The notes under the pieces are model-generated. The model saw only the letters and a list, made by a program, of their open reading frames with translations. It did no database searches and was not told the origin of the DNA. A stretch of DNA of 64,000 nucleotides from contig JACGCM010001462.1 of assembly GCA_014058105.1 (NCBI GenBank), positions 248,001-312,000 of the forward strand. The letters run 5' to 3'. The number at the start of each line of letters is the position of its first letter. Within the stretch, counting starts at the first letter, position 1. This stretch comes from Kingdonia uniflora. Lineage: Eukaryota > Streptophyta > Magnoliopsida > Ranunculales > Circaeasteraceae. Made by a program: the position numbers and the translations under genes. This document shows, one piece after another, positions 46,943-58,969 of this stretch.

Positions 46943-47492
46943 TGATAGGCATGAAAAATGCCTATTTTTGTCCTTTAAATTACATGATCTAAAACCTTAT
47001 TTTATGTTTTACTAGGCCTAATTAAAGTATATTTGACTATAGCAGGTAATATGACATTTGTGACCTAGCCCTTCTTAAAGCCCAACTCTTATAAGCTAAA
47101 GGCTACTGCTGGAGATGACCTTGTCCCAAGAGCTGTTTGAGCTGCTGGAAGACTTAGTAGTCAAGCCTATTAAATTATCTCCACAAAACTAGGAGTTGAT
47201 AAGAGTTAGGAGGAATTTGTTAGGGGATAAAGATAGAGTTGTTCTAGTTATCTTTTATCTCTAGGGAACCACCGTAGGATTATGGGTATTCTTCCAGAGA
47301 GAATTACATTATTTTATGGAATATCTTGGGAAATCTATGGAAATCAATCAATGTAAGTGTTTTTATCAATAAATTTTCTTTATAATTTATATTTCCTAGA
47401 TTTGATAATAAGAACCATGATTTTATTTATGCATCTCTGCAGAATGACAACCCTAACATATATTACAACACCCAATTTGATATGGTTTATCA
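46943..47492 (+). repeat. 3' LTR of Athila copy 1
   Basis: 550 bp, partner of 33452-34001. It ends TTTATCA and is followed by the second copy of the target duplication (CTTGC). Confidence 0.88.
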
Positions 47493-48238
47493 CTTGCCCT
47501 TCTTCCCTTTTTTCAATTTGTCGACCTTTTTAAATCCTTGCCTTTATAAAGGGCATGTGATTTTTTACTTCCTTCTTATTTCCCATGTAGCCTCCCTTGT
47601 CCTTTTTATGTTTGTGTCCCTGACTACCTTTGTTGCTTTCTTGAAACTGAATATTGTGTCACTTTGGAAACAATGCATCCCCAGAAGGCCGCATTTCATG
47701 ATTCTTCATAAGAAGTTCATCGTTCTACTTAAATAGGAGCAGTGCTTGAATCAAAGCTTCATGAGTATCCCGCCTATACTACCTCAACCTTTGAAGCACT
47801 GCTAGCATAAAAAGTAGATAGAGTTAGCATCAGTCACTTTCTTTTCACATAGTTCAAGTATAGAAGTGATTTTATAGACGCTAAGTTGTAGTCATCAACG
47901 GTCCCAAAATATTAGAGTTATCCTAAGATTGCTTTATTGGTATCTCTTTTTTGGGAGCATAGTGGTCTTTTGATGACTATATCTCCCCTTCAAACTTGCC
48001 TATAAGTCAGATGGCTCAACCTTGTTAAGATATTATATCTTTAGGTCATCCTAGATGTGATAACAGAGAATGAACAAAACCTTTACTTTGTCAATAGAGG
48101 CTTCAATATTACTAGTGGCGATAGTCTTTTCTAGACCTTAAGACTTAGTTACAAGTAAGCATCAATGCACCAAATAAGATTATTGGTTCCAGTATGCTAC
48201 AATGGGTGGAACTCAAAGTTCACGAGCTTCACTAACAT
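47493..48238 (-). pseudogene. gag: Copia gag, decayed
   Basis: The minus strand begins at an ATG (48238) with MLVKLVNFEFHPL. It continues in several frames with KVEPSDL, SLKGRYSHQKTTMLPKKRYQ, YKITSILELCEK, and near the end NDELLMKNHEMRPSGDALFP (about 47735-47670) followed by a lysine-rich stretch. These match the plant copia gag (UBN2-type) in order. The zinc knuckle continues on the far side of the Athila element at 33230-33451. Gag forms the virus-like particle. It is heavily broken. Confidence 0.75.
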
Positions 48239-49049
48239 CTGTTATATAAAAATGTAGATCTAGTTAGTAGTATTTCGTGATAAACAATTTAGATGCATAT
48301 AAGATAGATCATAGTACTTTGAATAACAAAATTAAATAATTCATAATCATGTTATAGTTGAACCTTGTTCATATTTAAATACTCATCAATTTTTTTCTAA
48401 GAATTAAATCCCAACTTTACCCTGTAAAATGACGATCTTAACCTTGGAAGTGCATTTTAATATAGTCTTAGCCAATGCAACTTTTCAAAACTACTTGATA
48501 TTGGCGCTTTTTGTTCTAACATCCAGGGTGTTCTAATCCCTAAAGTTCTCTAAGGTCTTTATATTCTAGCCCATTTGCTGTAAATATGAGGGGTATTAGA
48601 TGGTTAACAAGTAAGTGGTTTTATCCCCGAAGTCTACAGAGTTCCCAAGATAGGTAGATTAAGCCTGGCTTGAACTAACATCCTAGAGTATTAGAGGTTG
48701 CTAATAGTGCTTATATACCTCTAAATGTTTTCATGTAACATATAATTGTACCTAGATAAAAAAATCGATTCCCCGGAATCCAAGTCTTAAAAACATGATT
48801 AAGTCAATTTCTAATTGATATTTAAGTAGTGTCTCTATAACATTTATGTCCTTGATATTTGGAGTGATTTAGATATGACTCCCAGTCGTATTTAAATTAG
48901 TATTTAGGTTTTCCATAATCTTTGACTCCCCGGATAAAAGAATTAGTATCCTCGGGGCTTAAGATGTTAATATCCTATAAGCTATCACAAGATACTTAAA
49001 TAGGTATTAATTGTATTACATATATCCACTGGCACAGCTACATGAGAAC
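48239..49049 (-). other. Copia 5' leader, part
   Basis: Non-coding DNA upstream of the copia gag start, with clusters such as CCCCGGAATCC (48771) and CCTCGGGGC (48951). No gene is seen. It is interrupted at 49050 by hAT-derived sequence. Confidence 0.45.
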
Positions 49050-50661
49050 CAGTGGGGGTAGTTAGCCCCACTCATTTTTGAAAAAAAAAATAGGATTAGT
49101 AATGTTATTTCGCAAACATAAAAATAAAAAATAAAAAACTTAATGGTTTCTTCCTCTGCGACAACGATTTGGTTTATTCTTCTATGATTTGGGTTAATTC
49201 TCTCCTTTAGGATTGAGGTTTCTTTCTTTTCGATTTGGGTTTTTCACCTCTGTGACTGTAATTTGGGTTTTTTCCTCTGCGATTTGGGTTTCATCCTCTG
49301 CGATTTGTCACCCAAAGTCTACTTTGAGCTGGTAAGTAAATCTTTCTCTCACACACATGTAATTTAACTCTTCCATGTCATCAATTATGCTTAAATTTGT
49401 GTTTATTTGGTTGCCCTAATTTTAGTTTTGTAATAATCTAAATGGTTAGTATTTTGCATCATCGAATGAGTTAAATGTTATAATGTCAACTAATATTAGG
49501 GCTTATTTAGAATTGGGGGGATTCGTTGTGGTTACACTATTTGATTACATGGGCCTAATGTTGTTTTAAAGGAATGATTTAAGGGTTTTAGTATAGTTTG
49601 ATTATAGAGGTTTAATTTACCTGATGAGTACCATTTATCGCAAAAATTAGGATTTTGATGCGGTATGCATTTCGTTTTTGATTTCAGTAATTCACTTAGT
49701 TTATGGTCACCATGATAATTATTGTCTTTGATTTTGATTTATTTTTGGGGGCTACAATGTTTGAATGTGTAAGGATTAGTGTACTTTACACTCTAACACT
49801 GTTTTAATGATCTACAATACTTGTGTTCATGTAGGATCATAGTAACAATGGAGAGATTTTTTAGCAAACTTTCTTCAAAACAAAATGAAGTCCGTAGAAA
49901 GTTACCAAGTCAAGAAAGTACTCCTGTAATTAATCAACATTTCCGGTTATGGAAGATGAAGTTCTTGAATAATCGCCTCATCTTTCAGTTCTGGTCATGG
50001 AAGATGAAGTTCTTGAACAACACCACCTCTTCCAGCCATGGAAGATCATGAAGTTCCTAAACAAATGCCTCCAATTGAAGATATTCTTGAGGTCTATTAG
50101 GAAGTATGTCGTTAATTAAAATGAAAGTATGGATAAGTAGCTATAAGTGATCTTCCTGCAGATCCGGGGTTACGAATTCCAATATATGAATATCATCCTA
50201 ACCAACAACATATCATTCGAAGAGCATATTCAAAAATGGGACCATGTTAACACGTATTTGAGAGGCCAAGCTTTATTGAGCCAGGATAGAAGCATTCAAG
50301 CAGCTTATTTTAAGCAATCAGATCAAGACGGATTGATAATCGAGTTCATTTATTAGCATCCATTGATTGTGTTCAATTTCTTCTTAAGTAAGGGTTGGTT
50401 TTTTGTGGTCACAATGAGTCAGAGGGGTCATGTAATTAGGGGAATTTTCTTGAACGTCTAAATTTTACGGCTGATTACAATGAAGTTATTAAAGATGTCG
50501 ATCTTTAAAATGCTTCAAATAATAATAAGAAGACTTCCCCTGATATTCAAAAGGATCTTGCAAAGTCTTCTGCATTTCAGATGACCCAATCTATTCTCAA
50601 AGAGCTCGGGGATAAACAATTTACCATTTTGATTGACAAGTATTGGGAACATGTGCTATGA
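49050..50661 (+). pseudogene. hAT transposase-like gene (TTF zinc finger / DUF4371), decayed
   Basis: A CAGTGGGGGTAGTTAGCCCC end at 49050 looks like a hAT terminus. A likely 5' exon ends at GGTAAGT (49331) and an intron may end at ATGTAG (about 49834), leading to an ATG at 49848 (MERFFSKLSS). A repeated EDEVLEQ-type linker follows. From 50149 one frame reads DLPADPGLRIPIYEYHPNQQ with IIRRAYSKMGPC, the TTF-type zinc finger start. Then come LLASIDCVQFLL, GHNESEGSCN, GNFLERLNF, TSPDIQKDLAKS and KQFTILIDKYWEHVL, the start of DUF4371. Six stops interrupt it, several being CAA/CAG-to-stop changes. The catalytic and dimerisation parts are absent, so the element is truncated at about 50661. Confidence 0.75.
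49949..50065 (+). repeat. ~40-bp imperfect tandem repeats in the hAT gene
   Basis: TGGAAGATGAAGTTCTTGAA-type units recur three times (about 49949, 49999 and 50039), giving an acidic MEDEVLE linker in the translated frame. Confidence 0.7.
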
Positions 50662-51471
50662 ACCTATCGACCTGGTGCTATGAACCTATCGAGACATTCG
50701 CGTGGCTGACCCTGCCACATTATCATCAATAGATCCCTTTCCCTTGCCACGTCCTCGTTAACTGTTCTTTGCCAACATGGTATGGGCCCTGCCAACTCAT
50801 CTTAGACCATGCTACATCAATATGACGTGAGCCCTACCACGTCATATGTGACACTGCTACGTTATCATAACATGGGCCCTGCCACATCATCTTTGGTTTT
50901 GGGCCAAGTCTGATCAAGGACTGGTTTGTAAAAATTGGATCTGGATCTGGATCGATGAGTCATTAGGGATTGAAAGCCTATGTGACATCATATGATGTCA
51001 GCAAGTCAAGCCCTAATAAGGTGACGTTAGCAGCAAATCCTAGCTGCCAAATTAAGTAATTTTACCCATAAAGTGCCCATTTTTACGACATTTTTGCCGT
51101 CGACAGGGGCTTTTCTCATTGGAAAAAATATATATTGTTCCATTCGGGAAAGTCTAGGCTATGTAACAAGAATAATTACGTCGAAAACTAACATCTAAAA
51201 TGCTCCATAAAAGCTATTGAAAAACCCCTTCCGAGAGGGGAAAATTTTGGCTAAAAATGGTGTTAAAAATCTGAATATATATATGATATTAATCCTTATA
51301 ATAAGATCTAGCATCCTATACAATAGATCAAGCAATTAACATCAGAAAAAATGAATCTCAATTAGTTTCCAAGAAAAACTACATCTCCACAATGCAAAAA
51401 AAGACATTGTTCCTTTGAGAGAGCATTTTTTTTCTTGATCCACTAGCTCTGTTGTCTTGTAGCTAATAACG
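50662..51471. other. Copia leader with clustered CCCTGCCAC/ACGT words
   Basis: No gene is recognised. GCCCTGCCA or close variants recur about six times between 50709 and 50890, accompanied by CACGTC and TGACGTGAG words. A 19-bp direct repeat (GTGCTATGAACCTATCGA) starts the stretch at about 50654 and 50674. Towards 51440-51471 the minus strand holds what may be a decayed primer-binding site before the copia 5' LTR. Confidence 0.4.
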
Positions 51472-51605
51472 TGTTGAGAATCAAGCTATTCTACATAAGA
51501 AATCGCAAATAATAGTAATAACACCAAGTATGGGAAAAAAGGAGATCTTGTCTATTGATAACTAAACCATTAGGTTAGGTCTTAAAGTTGAACACTTATA
51601 AGATA
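51472..51605 (-). repeat. Partial 5' LTR of the copia element
   Basis: TGTTGAGAATCAAGCTATTC and the following bases match 20940-21070 for about 130 bp, then stop at AAGATA, where the other LTR continues with TACTT. An unrelated CTAG-starting sequence follows. Confidence 0.7.
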
Positions 51606-54600
51606 CTAGTACTACCCATGACCAAGTCCCGACAACAACGTCGGCGCTATAAATGATGCTTCGACAATTAACAATACTAAACTATGATAGATACCTCATT
51701 TACGTGCCTATGGGACGACACGGTCAAAACTATTCCTATGAAATGGATTCTTTTCTCTTTATATCAAATATAAGTATATTTAGTTTAAATGCTAAGGTTA
51801 ACTACTATAAAATGAAAGATAAATTAACACTGAGTAACTGAAAAATGATGCTCAATGATAAATCATTGAAAAATTGGTGCTTTCTCATATTCACAAACAT
51901 CTTCACATTACAAAGATAAGTTTTCCGCATAAGACAAATTAGATGAATTTGTTGTTAAAAATTCCTTAACACCATGCTTACAAAACATCTCAGATGCCCC
52001 TACAATAAATTTTTCAAGAATTGCTTATTTCTCCTCTTCAAGCATGACAAATCATTTTCATATGCATAAAGTATCCCATCAGAGTCATTACTTTGGGGTA
52101 AGCATTTACTTTATTCCCTGTTAAGGTAGAAAAAAAGCTAGATATAAGCGTCATCTGAAATGATATTACACAATAATAATAAACCAAACGACTCATCTAT
52201 AAAACAACATATTGGTTTAGATAACCAAAGGAAGAGAATGTCATAGAGTAGATGCTTTCTAATTATAAAGCATTATATATTTGGATAGCAATTAAACCAT
52301 TAAGCAAGGGTGTTATGCTAATATTGGTGGTTAACCTGTACCGGAATTACAAATACTGTACTAGATCTAGAAATATAGACATGAGACAACTAATTCATCT
52401 ACCAATAGTATAGTAGGGATGGTACAGGCTACAACAATGTCGTGTCCAAGAGGATGAATGAAAATTTCTAACTCAAACCCCCTTGAGGACAGCCCTAACT
52501 CCCAATTCTGACTTGGTTTTTAAAATGAGTATGATACGTTGGATGTACAATATGCCCCTGCTTATATTAGGGCTTATGGAGGAAGAAAAGAAGATTTGAA
52601 TGGTAATAAGTACATATTATCTTCAATCTTAGGCGATTCCCTGAATGAAGTCCATGATAAAGCATTATAGAATTAAACATTAAGCTACTGGAATGGCAAT
52701 GATGATCAAGAACTTTGGAGAAAAACATTGCAACCATTGAATTGTATGTTCTAGATTATGTTGGACGAAGAAAAAATATTTATAGAAGCAAGCATATATA
52801 AGAAACAAAATAATTAGCTTACCATATATTAACATTGAAAAATTGCTCCTTTTGTTTATAACACCTACAATGGTAATCATGCTCGATTAAGAAACTTTAG
52901 TCCAGCAATGCAAAAAGGAAAAGAAACTGTTACTAACCCCTACTAACTATAATTCAAGAAAGATGCAAAGCTTTCTTGAGATAAACCTTACATTTTCCAA
53001 AAGTCCTTGGCCGTCATCTTCGTGGGAGAGGCAATTATGGTTACTTTAAATCAACAAGCAACTAGTTCAATATATAGATAATCAAAATTTTGAAATAGAG
53101 ATGGATCCCGAAACAGATGATAGCAATCTGCTATAACTTTTAATGCACTACCTAATGTTTCTTCACCAATCTCAAATAATATAATGCTCCCCATGAATCT
53201 CTATCAAATGAGTCTGTAACTACCATAAACTCCTCAAACATATCAAAAAAAGCAGATTAAGTTGGAATAAAACATTCCATCCAAATGGCCTAAATTTTAT
53301 TGAGAAAAATGAGTTATGATAATCGATAGATTAAAGTAAACCTTAGAACAAATCAAAACTTTTGTCAATGAAGATGAAACTCACGTATTGATAAATCGGG
53401 TTGTTCTAAGGATTCCTGAATATATGCTTACCTTGTTGTGGCGATTGACCCGATGTTATGGCAAATAGAAACCTTTAAACGCATCAGAGAGAGAGAGAGA
53501 GAGCGCCTTACTTGAGAAGGTGGGGATTTGTTACTATGAGTAGCACTTCCATAAGTATTTAGTAGAGAAATAATAGAAGTAGATGGGAGTTTCTCCAAAA
53601 TCCACCATTGTCCCCTAAAATTTTTTACTAAATTAAATTAAGACAAAACACTTATTTGGGGTGGTTAGAACTTTGAAGAAGTTAGAATAGCTTGGGTTCT
53701 TCTTTAGAATAAGAAACTACATGTAGCAGGATAGAAGAATGCATGCAGTTTGTGGCAGTTTTGTTTGGGAGGTTAATTGGTGCGTTAATCCATATCGCCC
53801 CTCAATTTACTTATCTGCCTTGAATGATGTATAAATTCAAGTTGTTTAACTTTAACTAAAGGGTGTTGACTGTGTTTATGACTGTATTTGTGACTGGGAC
53901 AACTCTCTTAAATAGTACTAAAGACTAGGTTATGAGCCTGTGCTATGCACGAGGGCTTAAGTTTGAAATGTAGAAACAATTATTTAAAGAAAAAACCATA
54001 GTTCTATGGTTCAAGACCCACTAATGGAAGCCTTTAAGTGCAACATAATTCAAAATAAAAGAATTAGAAGTGTATTATTATTTGTGTGTGTTTTTACGTT
54101 ATAGGAATTCAAGTAATAGATTCTTAGTACACGTTTTTTAGGTTTGTTAATATTCTTCAAATTACATGATCTTGGTGGGTTTGGACCACTATTTTAAGCA
54201 CTTTTCTATTTAAACTAAATCCACTATATAGTTTGAGAAATAGTAGTAAAAACTATTCAATTGATATTACTTATCAGGGCGGCGTTAGGTGGGGGTTACT
54301 CTAATATAGTGATACACCTTTTAATATCGTAGTTCTTCTTTAGTATGCAATACTTATCACAACTGAACTTTATTAAAATCAAGGAGATTATTAGCAACTC
54401 AAGCCTCCATGAGTTTAGTGGATTGGCTTCATGAACTACCATCCACTTATCAAATTGCTGTTTGATATCTACGAAGTCCACGAATCAAAACAATAATGTC
54501 AGCAAAAAGGCACTAATATAACATATCTGATCAAAGTAATAGCTAGATTCCTCACTTTGTATATGGGTATATTTCTAGTATTTTTGGTCACCAATCTTCA

Positions 54601-55010
54601 TTATAGTTCAGCTATCGATTAATTCATCAAACAAATTTCACTGATTGTCATCTCTAGTAAAAATATTCTACACCACATGAAGAAGGCAAACAAATGCCAT
54701 AAACAAAACTACAAAATTAATATTACTTTTGCCAAAAATCTGGTTTAGCCCAAAATATAGAACATCCGAATCGAAACTAATATTTTGAAAGAATACTATC
54801 AATGATTGAAATTGAGCAGAAAAGTAAAGAACAAATATATCAAACACCTTTAGAATCTTCAATATCCTTATTCGTGGCATGTAGACATTTTAAACACATG
54901 AGAGAGAAATAGGTCTTAGTAATTGTATATGAAAATAAACAATATGCTATAACTCAAAAAGTTTAAAAATTAGTTGAAAAAAAATTTTGATTAGGAAATT
55001 ATTTAAGAAA
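51606..55010 (-). mobile_element. Possible Helitron and unassigned AT-rich DNA
   Basis: Read on the minus strand, the sequence at 51606 ends in CTAG followed by T in the copia LTR. A 5-bp-stem hairpin (GTCGG...CCGAC, 51629-51644) lies about 20 bases before that end. This fits Helitron 3' ends, which finish in CTRR and insert between A and T. No Rep/helicase gene is recognisable in the following 3.4 kb. The rest is AT-rich with small frames of no known family, a (GA)n run at about 53488-53504 and the word GTGCTATGCACGAGGGC at about 53941. The other end was not located. Confidence 0.3.
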
Positions 55011-55198
55011 CTAGTACTATACGTGACTAAGTCACGGTGAATATATCGGCGCGCCTTCGGCACTATTTATATTTTTTGTACACATGTTCACTTTCTTTGC
55101 TAACTTACTACTATATCCCCCAATGTGTCGATGTCACTACACTTAAAATCACCAACAACAAAGACAAAATAAATTTTCTCAAAATAAAGACATCATTA
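55011..55198 (-). mobile_element. Second Helitron-like 3' end
   Basis: CTAGTACTATACGTGACTAA resembles the start at 51606 (CTAGTACTACCCATGACCAA) and includes a 6-bp-stem hairpin CGTGAC-TAA-GTCACG (55022-55036). It also holds a GGCGCGCC palindrome. It is directly followed at 55199 by the truncated Athila copy 2 LTR. Confidence 0.3.
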
Positions 55199-56152
55199 TG
55201 TGGAGTTGTCAAACACATGGGTCCCATATGGGGAGGTTACAATTTTGGAGGATAACTTTTGGAGGTTACAAATTTATGTACATTCATGGCATAGGTTATA
55301 AATCTAATATTAAATGTAAGAACCCTCTCCTTGATCTATAAAAGGAGAGGTGGTGGGCTTATAAGATCATCCAATTTTGAGAGAATCATTCTTGTAGAGT
55401 GCAAGAGAGCATTATTGGAGTAAGTTGGTACAAGTCTTGTAAGCATTTGGAGCATTTCATTTTGTAAGTCAATAAAATTCCTCTTTTTGTTGTTAGTTTA
55501 TGTTCATTTCATTCTCACATCATTTAGGTTTTATAGCTGTTATAATGGCTGGCTAAGTCCTCACTAGGGGTGACGATGGATCCTCCATAAGCGTATGATA
55601 TCATGTAGTAGAATGTATTTTTCTCCAACACAATATGAGCATATTATCACAAATCCCAAAACTATATTGTTGGAGACATCCATTATCATCCTATGATCTC
55701 TTTAAGTAGAGATATAGGAAGAGTTTTATGATTCTCAAATGATATAGTAAAATTCTATTAATATTGTATTTTTCTAAGGTATGATCCTAATTAACATTTC
55801 ATAGTTAGCATAGCTTTTATGGAATGTGTTTTTAGTACATCCTAAGTTCATACAATATATTCTACTTGAGCTATAATTAATCATAGGATTACATCGACAA
55901 AAGGTCGATGTTTGTTATTTCAATTAAGTGGAGAATTTAATATACGATACTATGTTGATATTGTATTTAAATGGTGGTGAAATTCGAAGCCCCTAGACCT
56001 TTATTCTTGATTAAAACTATATCATTGACTTTTACGATTTTACAACCTTAGATTACTAAAACACAAGACCAAAACTAATTTCTAGTTCCGTTCGAAAGTG
56101 AACGACACTCTAATTTTTACCCATACTAAACACCAAATTTTGACCGTTATCA
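55199..56152 (+). repeat. 5' LTR of Athila copy 2, truncated at its start
   Basis: It matches the right LTR from about 63632 on. The missing first 168 bases were lost when neighbouring sequence inserted or was deleted at 55198. It ends TTATCA before the primer site. The complete LTR would be about 1.1 kb, twice that of copy 1. Confidence 0.82.
55324..55350 (+). promoter_or_regulatory. LTR promoter: TATA box in a 9-bp inverted repeat
   Basis: TATAAAAGG starts at 55337 in a stem-loop formed by CCTCTCCTT (55324-55332) and AAGGAGAGG (55342-55350). The same arrangement is kept in the right LTR (TATAAAAG at 63770). A polyadenylation-like AATAAAA follows about 130 bases downstream. Confidence 0.65.
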
Positions 56153-56155
56153 AAA

Positions 56156-56173
56156 TGGCACCGTTGCCGGTTT
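56156..56173 (+). promoter_or_regulatory. Primer-binding site of Athila copy 2
   Basis: TGGCACCGTTGCCGGTTT begins three bases after the LTR. It differs from copy 1 by A for G at the fifth base and in the last bases. Confidence 0.75.
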
Positions 56174-57274
56174 CGAGTGATAATTAGAAAAAGATTTTAT
56201 TGTGCTTAATTTGTTTTTCGGTTTTACTTTTTAGAAGAACATAAATTTCGTTTATTACATTTTTATTTCGCTTTTGCACTTTGAGGAATTTTTCTTTGTT
56301 TTGCAGTAACTACATTTTTTTTTACAGTGACTACCAAAGGAAGGTAAGGACCGACCAAAAACTAGATAGGGTTATCTTTTCTTCTTCTCTTTGAGTGACT
56401 TGTAGTGAGGCAAAATATTGAACTCTTGAGCGAAGAGTGTGTAATTAAAGCGTGGATAAAATTGTACTTTTTTCTGCAGGGGCAATATTGGATCCCACAT
56501 CCGGGGAGGACCTCTCTACAATGCCTACTTGGGCCGGAGAGCCCGGGTGTGCCATCTCAACGGTTTCACCGGGGTAAACAACGAGCACCTTAAAAGGCTG
56601 CCCCGCAGGTACTTTCTTCCACCGCACCCTCCTGCGAAGCGGTCAATTTTTGTTCATGTGCCTGATGATTGCGCACTTTTAAATTCTAAACTTTAAATAA
56701 ATGGTAAACAAAAAGCGGGATTTCATCACCCGTGTGTGGCACCGCATACTAGGACCCCGGGAGGTCACGACCCAGTTTAACATTTTACGGAACAGGACAT
56801 TGACTTTAAAAGAAACCAAGATTAAGCCATAAAATACATAGATAGACAAAAAGGCTTATAGAGCTCGGACCGGGAGCATTAGGAACGCGCTCATTAAGAC
56901 CCTTGATAGTGGCTACGTTTGTCTGGAGGAAGTACGTTCCCTGGCATAACTAGTGTGGAAAGGTGATTCTAAGTAGTTTGCCCCACCGTTTAGCACAGGT
57001 GCTTCTAGGTGACCAGAACTGCACGTGAGTTATTGCTAAAGCGAGTATACACAACTTAAAGTGCGAACCGATCCATTGTCAGGAATAGGAGCAACCGAAT
57101 CCTGAGACCGTGTTCACAACTTGACCTTAATTAAGGCCCATCTAAAAAGGTTGTTATGTTTATTTTTTTTGCACCTCATTGTTGTGTGATCATCATAGTA
57201 CGCACATCTATTAGTGTATGAAAGAATGGTTTTGAGGGCCTAAAAGTCGTCATGAGAGACTTAGAGAATCTGAT
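56174..57274 (+). other. Athila copy 2 leader
   Basis: About 1.1 kb without a credible gene. It shares ordered blocks with copy 1 (for example CTGTCAGGAATAGGAGCA near 57077). The small frame at 56405-56593 is not conserved. Confidence 0.6.
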
Positions 57275-58969
57275 TTGATAGATATTCTGATCCACTTTGA
57301 GGTAGGCGAGTCAACCCAACTGGAGATTCCAATCTCTATTGATACAAGAGACCGTACAATCCTTACTCGTAGGGAACTCTTCCCTGTTAAGGGTGAGTTA
57401 AAAACTTTTGATTTCCCTGTCTTTCCATTGAGACTTATTACGAGTCCAAATTCCTCATTCACTCCATTTAGTGTTCCACCCCAATCACTTGATATGGGAG
57501 ATGCAAATTATAATGTGAATGGTCAGGGACCCATGCGAATTCCTCTAAAGGATCACATGTTCCCAAAAATGACAAATCGTGCTTCGTGCATTATTTTACC
57601 TCCTACAACTGGGCAATTTGAACTTAGAAATGCGCTCATTAATTCATTGCCAAAATTCTCAGGAGGAGAAGATGAGAACCCATACGCTCATGTTAGGGAT
57701 TTTGATGACTTAATGTTCCTCTAAAAGAATAGGAATGAGAACGAAATGGAGGCCTTGAAACTCGTGTTGTTTCCATTTTCTTTACTAGGGAAAGCTAAGA
57801 GCTGGCTTCAAGCTCTACGGCCCAAATCAATCACGAGTTTTGAGATGCTTGCTGAAGCCTTTTACAAGAAGTTTTTCTCTCTTGAGAAAACTGAGACCCT
57901 TCGTAGGGCCATTCTTAGGATTACCCAACTTCATGGAGAAAACTTAAAGGATTATCTGGAGAGATATAAAGGAATGACCCTACAGTGCCCTCATTACGGT
58001 ATCGACTCCTGGGTCCTAACTAGAAATCTTTATGATGGATTAGATGCTGAAACCAAGAGAACTGTAGAATCCTTTTGTTTAGGGAAATTCACTGATAAGG
58101 ATGATGTAGAGGGTTTGGACTTCTTAGAAGAGATGGCTAAAAAATTGCAAACCTGGGGCGCCATGAGAGAAACTGATATTCAGGAAAAGGGGGGTAATAC
58201 CATTGGAGTTGGATTTAACTCCAATTCGGAAGCTACGCTGACGACCATCCTGCGTAAGATAGAGTCCTTAGAAATAGGGAAAAACAAAATGTCCGTTAAA
58301 GTACCAATTTTTCATGCTGAGATGCAAGCTTGTGCTGCGTGTGACGATGCTGAACATTATACTCAGGATTGCCCTTTGATTCATGAAATTAGGGAAACCA
58401 GGAAGGTTCAGGTAAATATGTTTCATCAAAAACCTTCATCTTTTCCTTGTAACGAGTCACATCATCAAGGGAATTCTTCAGGGTGGAATAATTCAAATAA
58501 CTATTCTGGCAGACCGTATTACCAAGGGAGTAATTCAAATCAAAATCAAGGTGGTGTGTCCTTTACTCCCAATCACCAACCTTTTCAGCAAAATACTCCT
58601 TACGTTCCACCTCAGAATAGGAAACCATCTTCGGATGATAGCATCCAAGCCCTATTGCAATCTAATAACCAGTTGATGCAACAATTCATTCAAATGAATC
58701 AGCAATCCATGAGTCGAATAGAAACATCAATTGCTCAATTGGCATTTGGATTAAGTACTAGAGACAAAGGTATGTTTCCAAGTCAAACCCAACCCAATCC
58801 GAAGGATCAAACCGAGAGTTTATACCGCGATCAGGCGAATGTGGTGATTATACTTAGAAGTAGAAAAACTGTAGACAACAAAGTTAGGATGCCTGAGGAA
58901 AAATCAAGTGAAAGTCCTAATTCTAGTACTGAGAAAGTTGTAGGAGGAGGCAAACCTATATGTGAATAA
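57275..58969 (+). pseudogene. gag: Athila copy 2 gag
   Basis: One frame from an ATG at 57275 reads to a TAA at 58967, with a single internal TAA at 57722. The core has LPKFSGGEDENPYAHVRDFD, LVLFPFSLLGKAKSWLQAL, EAFYKKFFSLEKTETLRRAI, CPHYGIDSW and EEMAKKLQTWG, matching the retrotransposon gag domain. A CAACDDAEHYTQDCP word (about 58330-58374) is a CCHC-like knuckle, C-x2-C-x4-H-x4-C. The C-terminal part is rich in N, Q, S and P with YVPPQNRKP. Gag builds the particle and binds RNA. The internal stop looks like CAA to TAA; the stop at 58967 also lies where the frame continues as protease. Confidence 0.85.

Larger units (their letters stand above)
33452..47492 (+). mobile_element. Athila-type Ty3/gypsy retrotransposon (copy 1)
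   Basis: Two LTRs of about 550 bp (33452-34001 and 46943-47492), both TGATAG...TTTATCA, bracket a gag-pol element. A primer site follows the first LTR and a TTTGGGGGTATT polypurine tract precedes the second. The flanking 5 bp are CTTGT and CTTGC, a one-mismatch target duplication inside copia gag. Reverse transcriptase, RNase H and integrase wording is Athila-like. A 3.5-kb solo LTR interrupts the protease. Without that insertion the element would be about 10.5 kb, normal for Athila. Stops and frameshifts disable gag and pol. Confidence 0.88.
20940..51605 (-). mobile_element. Ty1/copia retrotransposon split by nested insertions
   Basis: A single minus-strand copia element can be followed from its 3' LTR (20940-21196) through RNase H (21500-22081), reverse transcriptase (22771-23606), integrase (30944-32400), protease and gag zinc knuckle (32600-33451), gag (47493-48238) and leader, to a partial 5' LTR (51472-51605). 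The order is the copia order (gag, protease, integrase, reverse transcriptase, RNase H), which supports one element rather than scattered pieces. It is interrupted by a hAT element, a CACTA element and an Athila element, with a hAT transposase pseudogene in its leader. Many stops and frameshifts show long inactivity. The 5' LTR is truncated at 51605 by another insertion, so the outer target duplication cannot be tested. Confidence 0.82.
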
